DNA from: Anaerolineae bacterium
GTDB lineage: Bacteria > Chloroflexota > Anaerolineae > JAADDB01
Assembly (NCBI GenBank): GCA_015486845.1
Contig: WFQU01000182.1
Coordinates: 1-40,216 of the forward strand
DNA length: 40,216 bases
Direction: 5' to 3'
In this document: positions 32,769 to 40,216 of the stretch, one piece after another
How positions within the stretch are numbered: position 1 is the stretch's first letter
Layout: the number at the start of each line of letters is the position of its first letter
Position numbers and translations under genes: made by a program
The notes under the pieces: generated by a model
The model's input: only the letters and a program-made list of their open reading frames with translations
What the model was told of the DNA's origin: nothing
Database searches by the model: none

Positions 32769-32787
32769 CAAACTTCACGATAGTTTG
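32769..32787. promoter_or_regulatory. Inverted repeat in the regulator-importer gap
   Basis: CAAACT-TCACGAT-AGTTTG, 27 bases after the regulator stop. There is no U-run, so it may be a binding site rather than a terminator. No clear promoter is visible in the remaining gap before 32970. A GTAAGCGCTTCG at 32888 has a LacI-family-like core. Confidence 0.35.
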
Positions 32788-32969
32788 TGTAAATCAGTAT
32801 TGTGGCCCGATTAGATGTTTTTCCAATCACTGAAGTAGTTTTGGAGGTAATCAGAAAAGGGGGTGATGAACAACTAAAAGTAAGGGAAGTAAGCGCTTCG
32901 CGCATCGTAGCGTGTGGAACTTAAAGCAACGTTGGAGAAGGATTTTTCACAAAAGAGAGGAATATAACG

Positions 32970-34451
32970 ATGAAACGTAAAGTCGTGCTTTTGTTAGCTG
33001 TGTTGATTCTGGCAGCTTTGGCAGCGACAGCTTGTGCCAAGCCGACCCCAGAAAAAGTCGTGGTGACTAAAGAAGTCGTGGTGACGAAAGAGGTCCCGGT
33101 CAAAGAGGTTGTCACGAAAGAAGTAGAGAAAGTGGTCAAAGAAACTGTTGTCGTGCCGGCCACACCGGCCAAGAAAACAGTCATCGAATTCTGGACGACC
33201 GATAACGAGGCCAAACGGGTGGATGCTTACGAAGCGATTGCCGCCCGCTACATGAAAGCGCATCCGAATGTCGATTTGCGCATTGTTCCCATCGAAGAGG
33301 CCGGCGTTTCACAGCGCATCGCCACCGCACGGGCAGCTAATCGCATGCCGGCCATCGTGCGCATGGGCGTCGAGCGTGTTTCGACTTTCGCCGCCGACGG
33401 TCTTTTGGACGAGGACGCCGCCGTCAAAGTCATCAACAGCGTGGGCAAAGATGACTTCCGCGCCGGCCCATTGAAGATGGTCACCGATCCGGCAACGGGC
33501 AAGTACGCGGCCATACCTTATGACGGCTGGATCCAGGCCATTTGGTATCGCGCCGACATGTTCAAACAAGCAGGGCTCAAGCCGCCGGTGAGTTGGGACG
33601 ACATCAATGCCGCTTGTGACAAGCTGCCCGGCACCGGCAATTTGCTCTATGCATTGACGCTGCCGACTGACCCCGGCCAGAATTACCCGCAGCAGGTCTT
33701 CGAGCAATTTGCTATGTCCAACAACGCCTGGCCTTTCGACAAAGACGGCAAAGTGACCATGAACACGCCCGAAATGATCCAAACGCTGAAATTCTACACC
33801 AGCTTGCAACGCTGTGCTGTGCCCGGCCCGCAATACTGGCGCGGTGCTCGTGAAGCTTACGAATTGGATCAGTCCGGCATGCTCTTCTACAGCACCTACA
33901 TCATGGATGACCTGGTAGTGGGTTCTGGTAAATCAGGCGGCGGCAACATCCATATCGCCGTCCCTGATTTGGCCAAGAAGACCGGCTTCGCGCCGAAGAT
34001 GGTCGGGCCCAACGGTTCCGCTTCTTACGGCCAGTTAGTCACACTCGGCATCATGAAAGGCGCCGATCCAATCGCGCAGGATGTTGCCAAGTTCTTCCTG
34101 ACCGGCCAAAATTATCAGGACGTGCTTGCCCTTTCTCCTTTGGGCAAAGTGCCGGTATTGAAGAGCGCCGTGGACGGATGGCGGAAGTCCAGCAAGTACT
34201 TCCAGAGCTACTCTCCTGATACCATCGACCAGATTGCCAACGGCTACGAGACCATGCAGCGCTGGTTGTTCCGACCTGATTACGATGCAACCCATCGTGC
34301 CGTGATCGGTGATATCGAAGGACGTTTGCTCATTCCGCAAGTGATCAGCAATATCGCGTTGGAAGGCAGCATGACGCCGGCAGAAGGCGCACAATGGTTA
34401 CAAAAGCAAGTTGAAACCATGCTGAAAGAGCGCCAGAGCCAGAAGAAGTAA
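32970..34451 (+). CDS. Carbohydrate ABC transporter substrate-binding lipoprotein
   Basis: Extracellular sugar-binding protein (SBP family 1), 493 residues. A lipoprotein signal is visible: KRK, a Leu-rich core, then AATAC with the lipidated Cys at residue 22. A Val/Lys/Glu/Thr-rich spacer (about 28-62, repeated VVTKEV units) follows, a form frequent in Chloroflexota SBPs and likely to extend the protein from the membrane. The binding domain begins at VIEFWTTDNEAKRVDAYEAIAARYMKAHPN. GAGAGG is ten bases before the ATG. It is the first gene of the importer; a hairpin and a 650-base repeat region separate it from the permeases. The sugar is not readable from sequence. Confidence 0.93.
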   Translation: MKRKVVLLLAVLILAALAATACAKPTPEKVVVTKEVVVTKEVPVKEVVTKEVEKVVKETVVVPATPAKKTVIEFWTTDNEAKRVDAYEAIAARYMKAHPNVDLRIVPIEEAGVSQRIATARAANRMPAIVRMGVERVSTFAADGLLDEDAAVKVINSVGKDDFRAGPLKMVTDPATGKYAAIPYDGWIQAIWYRADMFKQAGLKPPVSWDDINAACDKLPGTGNLLYALTLPTDPGQNYPQQVFEQFAMSNNAWPFDKDGKVTMNTPEMIQTLKFYTSLQRCAVPGPQYWRGAREAYELDQSGMLFYSTYIMDDLVVGSGKSGGGNIHIAVPDLAKKTGFAPKMVGPNGSASYGQLVTLGIMKGADPIAQDVAKFFLTGQNYQDVLALSPLGKVPVLKSAVDGWRKSSKYFQSYSPDTIDQIANGYETMQRWLFRPDYDATHRAVIGDIEGRLLIPQVISNIALEGSMTPAEGAQWLQKQVETMLKERQSQKK

Positions 34452-34465
34452 GTAAAAGATGGTAG

Positions 34466-34500
34466 CACCCCGGCCGCTTCAAGACGACCGGGGTGTTTTA
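34466..34500 (+). terminator. Intra-operon terminator after the binding-protein gene
   Basis: CACCCCGG/CCGGGGTG, 8 bp plus internal pairs, followed by TTTTATCTT, 14 bases after the stop. It probably makes binding protein mRNA more abundant than permease mRNA. Confidence 0.75.
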
Positions 34501-34569
34501 TCTTAAAGTTCGTCAGTGCATTTCGGTCCAGCGACTAAAAGTCGCGGCAACATCTGCCAAATCGCCCTA

Positions 34570-34633
34570 CGGCGATTAGCTGGCAACCTGCGCAGGCAGG
34601 TTTCGCAGTTGTAGCAGCGATTTCTAATCGCCG
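34570..34633. repeat. 64-bp palindromic repeat (family 1), copy 3
   Basis: Inverted relative to copies 1 and 2. The arms CGGCGATTAG/CTAATCGCCG are intact and the interior differs at a few bases. Flanks at 34527-34569 (CCAGCGACTAAAAGTCGCGGCAACA) match the flank of copy 2 at 11437-11473. Confidence 0.9.
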
Positions 34634-34873
34634 GACAAGGCAGACTGCGTTGATCAGTGCGCATCAGTGTTAATCTGCGTTCTGTGAGGATGTTTCCGGG
34701 GCGCGCACGGAGCTCAAAGCTCCGTGCTACATGATGAGGCGCCCGCTGAAGGGGGCTTGGGGTGAGGCAGCCCGCTTCAGCGGGCTTAGGCTTACCGCCC
34801 AAAAGGGCGTTAAGCCAGGGGGGGGGAGAGCAACATCCCCCCAGAATTGGGGGCCGGGGGAACGCATTTGATT
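34634..34873. other. Gene-free mosaic of repeat fragments
   Basis: Includes a TTGATCAGTGCGCATCAGTGTTAATCTGCG block, GGAGCTCAAAGCTCC, an AGCCCGCTTCAGCGGGCT hairpin (34770-34787), a partial family-3 copy (34790-34816) and a run of nine G. No coding region is supported. Confidence 0.6.
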
Positions 34874-34906
34874 AGAAGTTCAACTTCTTCAAGAAGTTGA
34901 ACTTCT
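34874..34906. repeat. 33-bp double palindrome, copy 3
   Basis: Reverse complement of copy 2 (15514-15546), with no mismatch. Unlike the other two it does not abut a gene end. Confidence 0.88.
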
Positions 34907-34994
34907 GAAATAGGGCATCAGTGTTAATCGACGTTCTATTTTCCGGAGGAGAGGGTAGCCGAGGGCAATGCCCTCAGCCACCCTCCAGAGAAGT

Positions 34995-35081
34995 TTATTT
35001 TCAGGAGAGAATCTGTTACTAATTTTTTGACCATTGTTTTTTATCTGCGTGCGCAGCCTGTGTTTATCTGCGTCCCATTTT
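34995..35081. repeat. Family-4 repeat, copy D, directly upstream of the first permease gene
   Basis: About 85 bp almost identical (about four differences) to copy B in the opposite orientation. It ends 21 bases before the permease ATG. In both loci the unit starts TATTTTCAGG and ends at the leader of an unrelated gene. Confidence 0.9.
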
Positions 35082-35102
35082 ATGTGCAGAGAAGGATATT
35101 CC

Positions 35103-36065
35103 ATGACCGTTTCTACCTCCACATCTTCGCCTCCGCGCAAGCGGAACTGGCACTCGTTGCAGGCCAGCGAAACCCGTTTGGCGTGGGGACTCATCTCGCC
35201 GACCGCCATTATTGTTTTCGGCTTAGTGCTGTTTCCGGCCTTTTTCAGTATTTGGATTAGCTTTCATCAAGTGACACTCAGGAACTTGAACGATGTCTTT
35301 CATGCCCCTTTTATTGGGTTTGATAATTATCGATCTGTTTTCACTGATTTCGCCTTCAAGTATCACAATTTACTGAACATGGGCGCCGCTGTAACCAGTG
35401 TCGTTTACTCTTTCTTGGCTACGATTTTCACCGTGATAGTGGGCCTCATTGCCGCGCTATTGCTCAACAAACCTTTTCGCGGCCGCGGCCTATCCCGGGC
35501 GACATTCTTGTTCCCGTATGTGGCGCCCATCGTCAGCGTGGCATTCATCTGGCGCTGGCTGCTGGACCCTCGGCCTTCCGGCGTCCTCAATGACTTGCTG
35601 ATGCGTTTGAACCTCATTCACATGCCGAAAGCATATTTGGCCACTCGCGGCCTGGCGCTCGTGTTGGTTATTATCTTTGAAGCGTGGCGCTATTTCCCAT
35701 TTGCCATGTTGATGATTTTAGCCCGATTGCAAGCCATTGACAGTACGCTTTACGAAGCGGCAGACGTGGACGGCGCCAGCACGTGGTCTAAATTTCTCTA
35801 CATCACCATGCCGGAATTGCGTTACATCGTGGGCGCCATTTTCCTCCTGCGTCTGATCTGGACGTTCAACAAATTCGACGATATCTTTTTGTTGACAGGA
35901 GGCGGCTTCGGTACCAATGTGCTGCCGGTGCTCACCTACCAGTTCAGTTTCAAGATGTTCAATTTCGGCAAAGGCGCTGCTACTGCCATGATTCTGTTGC
36001 TGGCGCTGATCATTTTCCTGGCGGCCTACATTCTCGTCGTCATGAGAAACGTCGAAGAAGCGTGA
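35103..36065 (+). CDS. Sugar ABC transporter permease, MalF/UgpA type
   Basis: Inner-membrane permease of 320 residues from the ATG at 35103 (AAGGA seven bases upstream; read-back to 35034 is repeat). Six membrane segments are visible, starting with LAWGLISPTAIIVFGLVLFPAFFSIW. The EAA loop that docks on the ATPase is EAADVDGASTWSKFLYITMPELR (about 237-259). It forms a heterodimer with the product of the next gene, 16 bases downstream. The first 30 residues are Ser/Thr/Arg-rich and cytoplasmic. Confidence 0.93.
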   Translation: MTVSTSTSSPPRKRNWHSLQASETRLAWGLISPTAIIVFGLVLFPAFFSIWISFHQVTLRNLNDVFHAPFIGFDNYRSVFTDFAFKYHNLLNMGAAVTSVVYSFLATIFTVIVGLIAALLLNKPFRGRGLSRATFLFPYVAPIVSVAFIWRWLLDPRPSGVLNDLLMRLNLIHMPKAYLATRGLALVLVIIFEAWRYFPFAMLMILARLQAIDSTLYEAADVDGASTWSKFLYITMPELRYIVGAIFLLRLIWTFNKFDDIFLLTGGGFGTNVLPVLTYQFSFKMFNFGKGAATAMILLLALIIFLAAYILVVMRNVEEA

Positions 36066-36081
36066 AAAAGGAGAAACGACC

Positions 36082-36996
36082 ATGACCACTTATCAGGGCA
36101 GCACGGAAAAACGCACTTTTATCGATCATCTGGCCCACTGGATTACCTGGCCGCGCTTCATTTTTGCTGTCGCCATGTCATTCTTTTTGACCAGCATCCT
36201 GTTCCCGTTTTACTGGATGTTAGCTTCTTCTTTCAAGACCTATGCCGAAATCGGCGGCCGCCACCCGGTTTACATCCCCCATGCTCTGCGCTTGGACGCT
36301 TACGCCGAATTGTTCAATCCCAGCAACCCCAGTTTTTGGAATTTTGGTCACAACATCATCAACAGCCTCGAAGTTTCCATCCCTACAGCGCTCATCGCCG
36401 TGATCCTTTCCACGTTGGGCGCTTATGCCATTGCCCGGCTGCACTTCCGGGGCAAGAATCTGCTGCTAAACAGCGTTTTGGCCATTTACCTTTTCCCCGG
36501 CATCCTGTTGATCATCCCACTTTTCGCCATGTTATCACAAATTGGCGGTAAATTGGGCTTCAACGTGCAGGATAATTTAGGTGTGCTGGTCTTCACATAT
36601 TTGGCCCAAACACTGCCGGTGGCGCTCTACATGTTGACGAACTATTTTCGCACCATTCCCACCGAAATCGAACAGGCCGGCCTCATCGACGGCTGCACGC
36701 GGCTGGAAGTCATCTGGCGCATCACCATTCCGCTGGCCATCCCGGCGCTGATCTCGGTCTCCATTTACACGTTCATGATCGCCTGGAACGAATTTTTGTA
36801 CGCGTTGGTGTTCTTGAATTCCCGCACCATGTTCACCATTCCAATCCAGATCAACACGATCTTCAACGATCCCAGCCCGCGACCGAATGTGGTGATGGCG
36901 GCATCGACCATCGCATCCGTGCCGGTGATCATCCTGTTCTTAGCGCTGGAACGATTTCTGGAGAAAGGGCTATCGGCCGGGGGCGTCAAAGGTTAA
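36082..36996 (+). CDS. Sugar ABC transporter permease, MalG/UgpE type
   Basis: Second permease, 304 residues, AAGGAG ten bases before the ATG. The first membrane segment is FAVAMSFFLTSILFPFYWML. The EAA motif region is EQAGLIDGCTRLEVIWRITIPLAIP (about 193-217). It ends in a Gly-rich AGGVKG, usual for MalG homologues. The stop is three bases before the glycosyltransferase ATG, so the importer and that gene are tightly coupled. No ABC ATPase gene is present; a shared MsmK/UgpC-like ATPase elsewhere is expected. Confidence 0.93.
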   Translation: MTTYQGSTEKRTFIDHLAHWITWPRFIFAVAMSFFLTSILFPFYWMLASSFKTYAEIGGRHPVYIPHALRLDAYAELFNPSNPSFWNFGHNIINSLEVSIPTALIAVILSTLGAYAIARLHFRGKNLLLNSVLAIYLFPGILLIIPLFAMLSQIGGKLGFNVQDNLGVLVFTYLAQTLPVALYMLTNYFRTIPTEIEQAGLIDGCTRLEVIWRITIPLAIPALISVSIYTFMIAWNEFLYALVFLNSRTMFTIPIQINTIFNDPSPRPNVVMAASTIASVPVIILFLALERFLEKGLSAGGVKG

Positions 36997-36999
36997 GCC

Positions 37000-38235
37000 A
37001 TGCGCATCGGTTTCATATCTACCCGCTTGTGCGGCACCGATGGGGTGTCGCTGGAAACGGATAAATGGCGGCGCGTGCTGCAACGGATGGGGCACGAAAC
37101 GTTTTTCTGCGCCGGCGAATTGGGTGGCTATGCCCAAAATGGCACGCTCATTCCGTTATTGCATTTTGCCCATCCCCGGATCGTCGCGCTGAACCGGCGC
37201 GCTTTCGGTATCGGAGCGGAGCGCACCGGGAGCTTGTTGCGGGCCGACATCGAACAGGTTTCGGCGGAGCTTTGTCCGCCGTTGCGCCGCTTCATCCTGG
37301 AGAACCGGCTGAATCTGCTCATTATTGAAAACGCGCTGGCCATTCCCATGAATCTACCACTGGGCGCTTGTTTGGCCGGTCTCATTGGCGATTTGGAAAT
37401 CCCCGCCATCGCCCACAATCACGACTTTTTCTGGGAACGGGAACGGTTCCAGGGCACGCCGCTGCTGGATTTCCTGGAGACGTTTTTCCCGCCACAGCTC
37501 CCCAATCTGCGCCATGTGACCATTAACAGCATCGCCCAACGCAGATTGCTGGCCCGGCGCGGCATCGAGTCGTTGGTCATTCCCAATGTCCACGATTTTG
37601 CCCACCCGCCGGCGGGCCTGGACGACTACAACCGGGATTTTCGTGCCGCCATCGGCTTGGGACCGCAAGATTTGCTCATTTTGCAGCCAACCAGGGTCAT
37701 CCGGCGTAAAGGGATCGAGATGGCCCTGGAATTAACCAGCGCCCTCGGGCGCGAAAACGCCCACCTGATCATCACGCACAGCGCGACCGACGAAGGAAGA
37801 GCCTACTGGCACTGGCTGCAACACGAAGCCCGGATGCTGCAGGTCGATTTGCGCCTGGTGGACAATTTCATCGGCACCCGTCGCTCCCGGCGCAACGGCC
37901 ACAAAGTGTACACGCTGTGGGACGCGTACCCCCACGCCGATTTGGTGACGTACCCCAGCCTGTACGAAGGGTTCGGCAACGCGTTGTTAGAAGCGATCTA
38001 TTTCCGCCGGCCGGTGGTGGTCAATCGCTACCCTGTCTATAGCGCCGATATCAAGCCGGCCGGGTTTGAATTCGTCGAATTAGCAGGCTTCGTGGATAAT
38101 AGCCATGTTCGACAAATCAAGGAATTGTTGGACAATCTGGCCCGCGTGGCGGCCGTCGCGGAGAGAAATTACCGGGTAGCCCGACAACATTTCTCGTTCG
38201 AAATTCTGGCAGAGAAACTGACGCTGCTGCTGTAG
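37000..38235 (+). CDS. GT4-like glycosyltransferase
   Basis: A 411-residue GT-B glycosyltransferase. N-terminus: MRIGFISTRLCGTDGVSLET, a Gly/Thr/Asp nucleotide-side loop of this subgroup. The C-terminal donor-binding domain begins about 215 (LILQPTRVIRRKGIEMAL) and has the retaining-GT E-x7-E motif in YPSLYEGFGNALLEAI (about 320-335). Neighbours are sugar permeases on one side and a GH13_18 phosphorylase on the other. The product may be a small glucoside that the phosphorylase splits, such as a glucosylglycerate-type solute; this is inference. No ribosome site is expected beyond translational coupling. Confidence 0.82.
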   Translation: MRIGFISTRLCGTDGVSLETDKWRRVLQRMGHETFFCAGELGGYAQNGTLIPLLHFAHPRIVALNRRAFGIGAERTGSLLRADIEQVSAELCPPLRRFILENRLNLLIIENALAIPMNLPLGACLAGLIGDLEIPAIAHNHDFFWERERFQGTPLLDFLETFFPPQLPNLRHVTINSIAQRRLLARRGIESLVIPNVHDFAHPPAGLDDYNRDFRAAIGLGPQDLLILQPTRVIRRKGIEMALELTSALGRENAHLIITHSATDEGRAYWHWLQHEARMLQVDLRLVDNFIGTRRSRRNGHKVYTLWDAYPHADLVTYPSLYEGFGNALLEAIYFRRPVVVNRYPVYSADIKPAGFEFVELAGFVDNSHVRQIKELLDNLARVAAVAERNYRVARQHFSFEILAEKLTLLL

Positions 38236-38301
38236 AGCCTTTGCTGAGCAACAAGCTTGTCATTTCGTGCCCTTCCCGCGAGGAAGACCATAAAGATGTG
38301 A

Positions 38302-40131
38302 GTGTGGAAAATCGTTATGCTAACGAGTACGAAACAGCCAATTGTGCCCTTGTCCCGGCAGGTGGAGGACCGCTTGCGCCGGCATTTGACTTTTCTGTAC
38401 GGAGAGACGGAATCTGCGCCGTTATTAGAGCGCTTATTGGCCATGTTAGCCCGATTTCAGGCGCGTAATCCGCATCTATCGGATCGGAACAGGCCCTTGT
38501 CGCCGGCGAAACGGTTGACGGAACGCGACGCAATCTTAATTACCTACGGCGACCAATTCACCGAGCCAGGTCATGCACCGTTGCACACTTTGGCCGATTT
38601 CCTCCGGGAACATTTGGGGGATGCGCTGAGCGGCGTGCATATCCTGCCATTTTTTCCCTACTCATCCGACGACGGTTTTTCGGTCATCGATTACAAAAAA
38701 GTCAACCTGGCTTTGGGTGGCTGGCAGGAGATCGGCCGGATCGGCCAGCATTACCGGCTTATGTTCGATGCCGTTATCAACCATATTTCCCGGCAAAGTG
38801 ATTGGTTTCGCCGGTTTCGGGAAGGAGATGTGCGATACGCCGATTATTTCATTACTGCGTCGGCAGATACTGATTTGTCTACCGTTGTCCGGCCCCGGGC
38901 TTTGCCGTTGCTCACGCCAGTGGAAACCGCTTTCGGTAAGCGCTACGTTTGGACGACTTTTAGCGCTGACCAGATCGACTTGAATTTTCACACGCCGGTT
39001 GTCCTTTTAGATGTAACCGATGTCATTCTCTTCTATGTCGAACAAGGGGCGCAAATCATTCGCCTTGACGCCATCGCTTATCTTTGGAAAGAAATCGGTA
39101 CATCCTGCATCCATTTGCCGCAAACGCATGCTATTATCAAGTTTTGGCGGGCTGTTTTGGACGCGGTCGCGCCGGACGTGTTGTTGATCACGGAAACCAA
39201 TGTCCCGCAGCGGGAGAATATCAGCTATTTTGGGCGCTATCTGCCGGAAACGGGCAGCAGCGACGAAGCGCAATTGGTGTACAATTTCTCGTTGGCGCCG
39301 CTGACGTTACACACTTTCCATACGGGTGACGCAACACTGCTGAGCGACTGGGCCGGCGCTTTGCGGGCACCACTGCCCGGCACGACTTTCTTCAATTTTA
39401 TCGCTTCGCACGATGGCATCGGCGTGATGCCGGCTCAGGGTATTTTGAGCGATGCCGCCATCCAGGCGCTGGTGGATCGCACGCTGGCGCACGGCGGCAA
39501 AGTATCGTGCAAAGCGAATGCCGACGGCAGCCGCAGTGTGTACGAATTGAATATCACGTTGTACGATTTTCTCAACGACCCGGCGCGACCACAAGACGAA
39601 CTGGATGTGCAACGTTTTGTCGCCTCGCAGGCTATCCTGTTGGCGCTGGCCGGCGTACCCGGCATTTACGTCCACAGTCTGTTCGGCTCCCGCAATTGTC
39701 ATCGCTGCGCCGAAGAGAGCGGCCACCCCCGTTCGCTAAATCGCGAGAAGTTCCGCCGGGCTGATATCGAAGCGATGCTGGCCAATCCGTCGTCGCACCA
39801 GGCGCGTGTTTTCGCGGCGTATCACAAACTTTTGCGGCTGCGCCGTTCCCGGCCGGCATTTCACCCCGCGGGGGCACAGCGCGTCTTTTTCTGGCATCCC
39901 TCCGTTTTTTCGTTGCTCCGCCGAGCGAACCGGGGCGGAGATGCCGTGTTGTGTCTGACCAATGTTTCCTCGCACCCCGTGACTGTCCCTGTCGATTTGG
40001 CCGCTGCGGGGCTGTGCGACGGCCAACCCTGCCGGGACTTGTTAGACGGCGGCGTGTATGCGCCTCTTGCCGGCCGGTTAACCGTGCCATTGTCACCGTA
40101 TCAGACGGTTTGGTTGGTCGCGGCGCACTAA
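38302..40131 (+). CDS. GH13_18 sucrose-phosphorylase-like glycoside phosphorylase
   Basis: Alpha-retaining phosphorylase (or hydrolase) of GH13 subfamily 18, 609 residues from the GTG at 38302; an ATG at 38317 is an alternative. Visible: HILPFFPYSSDDGFSVIDY (about 113-131), nucleophile D256 in IIRLDAIAYLWKE, acid/base E298 in LLITETNVPQ, and the stabilising D371 in FIASHDGIG. Members use phosphate to split sucrose, glucosylglycerate, glucosylglycerol or sucrose-6-phosphate. The N-terminal extension (about 25-75) and the acceptor loops differ from plain sucrose phosphorylase, so glucosylglycerate phosphorylase is as likely. It lies 66 bases after the glycosyltransferase gene. It gives glucose-1-phosphate for central metabolism. 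Confidence 0.88.
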   Translation: MWKIVMLTSTKQPIVPLSRQVEDRLRRHLTFLYGETESAPLLERLLAMLARFQARNPHLSDRNRPLSPAKRLTERDAILITYGDQFTEPGHAPLHTLADFLREHLGDALSGVHILPFFPYSSDDGFSVIDYKKVNLALGGWQEIGRIGQHYRLMFDAVINHISRQSDWFRRFREGDVRYADYFITASADTDLSTVVRPRALPLLTPVETAFGKRYVWTTFSADQIDLNFHTPVVLLDVTDVILFYVEQGAQIIRLDAIAYLWKEIGTSCIHLPQTHAIIKFWRAVLDAVAPDVLLITETNVPQRENISYFGRYLPETGSSDEAQLVYNFSLAPLTLHTFHTGDATLLSDWAGALRAPLPGTTFFNFIASHDGIGVMPAQGILSDAAIQALVDRTLAHGGKVSCKANADGSRSVYELNITLYDFLNDPARPQDELDVQRFVASQAILLALAGVPGIYVHSLFGSRNCHRCAEESGHPRSLNREKFRRADIEAMLANPSSHQARVFAAYHKLLRLRRSRPAFHPAGAQRVFFWHPSVFSLLRRANRGGDAVLCLTNVSSHPVTVPVDLAAAGLCDGQPCRDLLDGGVYAPLAGRLTVPLSPYQTVWLVAAH

Positions 40132-40216
40132 TTGCGAAGGCCGGTCGCAGCCAATCCATCACGATCGACACGCATCGGCCGGCTAACTTCCGAACCTGTA
40201 CAATTTCTTCGCGGCC

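Noticed and set aside
34503-34802. 99-codon minus-strand frame in the importer gap
   Set aside because: It reads through the 64-bp palindrome and the GC-rich hairpins and shows no domain or ribosome site.
40132-40216. Sequence after the last gene
   Set aside because: No terminator, gene start or repeat can be supported in these 85 bases.

Overview
The window looks like a piece of a chromosome from a Chloroflexota bacterium of the Anaerolineae/Caldilineae type. This is inferred from three things: a sugar-binding lipoprotein with a Val/Lys/Glu-rich N-terminal tail, a large secreted protein with Pro-Thr linkers and a C-terminal Trp-Leu-Pro-Leu-Ile ending, and intergenic spaces packed with dispersed palindromic repeats. 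No rRNA, phage, transposase or CRISPR is visible. The DNA holds 24 protein genes that I can support, three tRNA genes and five main repeat families.

Layout. 1-2.1 kb: a 5'-truncated subtilisin-like protease. 2.2-3.0 kb: a DUF4013 membrane protein. 3.0-3.3 kb: two tRNA-Ala genes behind a near-consensus promoter. 3.5-4.8 kb: branched-chain aminotransferase and a cupin, closed by a strong terminator. 5.0-8.6 kb: leucyl-tRNA synthetase and a PlsC acyltransferase. 8.6-18.2 kb (mostly minus strand): a GH57 glycosidase, greA-lysS, tRNA-Arg on the plus strand, a metallophosphoesterase, and an 870-residue DHH-CBS-tRNA nucleotidyltransferase fusion. 18.9-23.0 kb: a 1352-residue secreted protein with YCF48/BNR repeats, a CBM9-like domain and two DNRLRE-type domains. 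23.1-28.4 kb (minus): plsY, then a surface-polysaccharide operon (deacetylase-like, FemAB-like, double hexapeptide acyltransferase, Gfo/Idh/MocA dehydrogenase). 28.7-31.2 kb (minus): ftsK. 31.7-40.1 kb (plus): a LacI-family regulator, a carbohydrate ABC importer (binding protein and two permeases, no ATPase), a GT4-like glycosyltransferase and a GH13_18 sugar phosphorylase.

How the genes fit together. The last block reads as one carbohydrate-use locus: uptake by the ABC system, a glycosyltransferase and a phosphorylase acting on an alpha-glucoside, and a LacI repressor whose own promoter carries two mirror-image operators around the -10 box. The 23.9-28.4 kb operon looks like part of a pathway for an acetamido-sugar cell-surface polymer. 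Much of the rest is housekeeping: translation (leuS, lysS, the CCA-adding fusion, tRNAs), transcription (greA), membrane lipids (plsC, plsY) and chromosome segregation (ftsK).

The most unusual aspect is the intergenic DNA. The gaps at 10.80-11.53, 18.16-18.95 and 34.45-35.10 kb are mosaics of repeats shared between them, in both orientations. Several modules end in a Shine-Dalgarno-like AGAGGAG motif directly before a gene start, and two carry tiny paralogous open frames of 11 and 18 codons. A 33-bp double palindrome recurs three times, twice exactly at a gene's 3' end.
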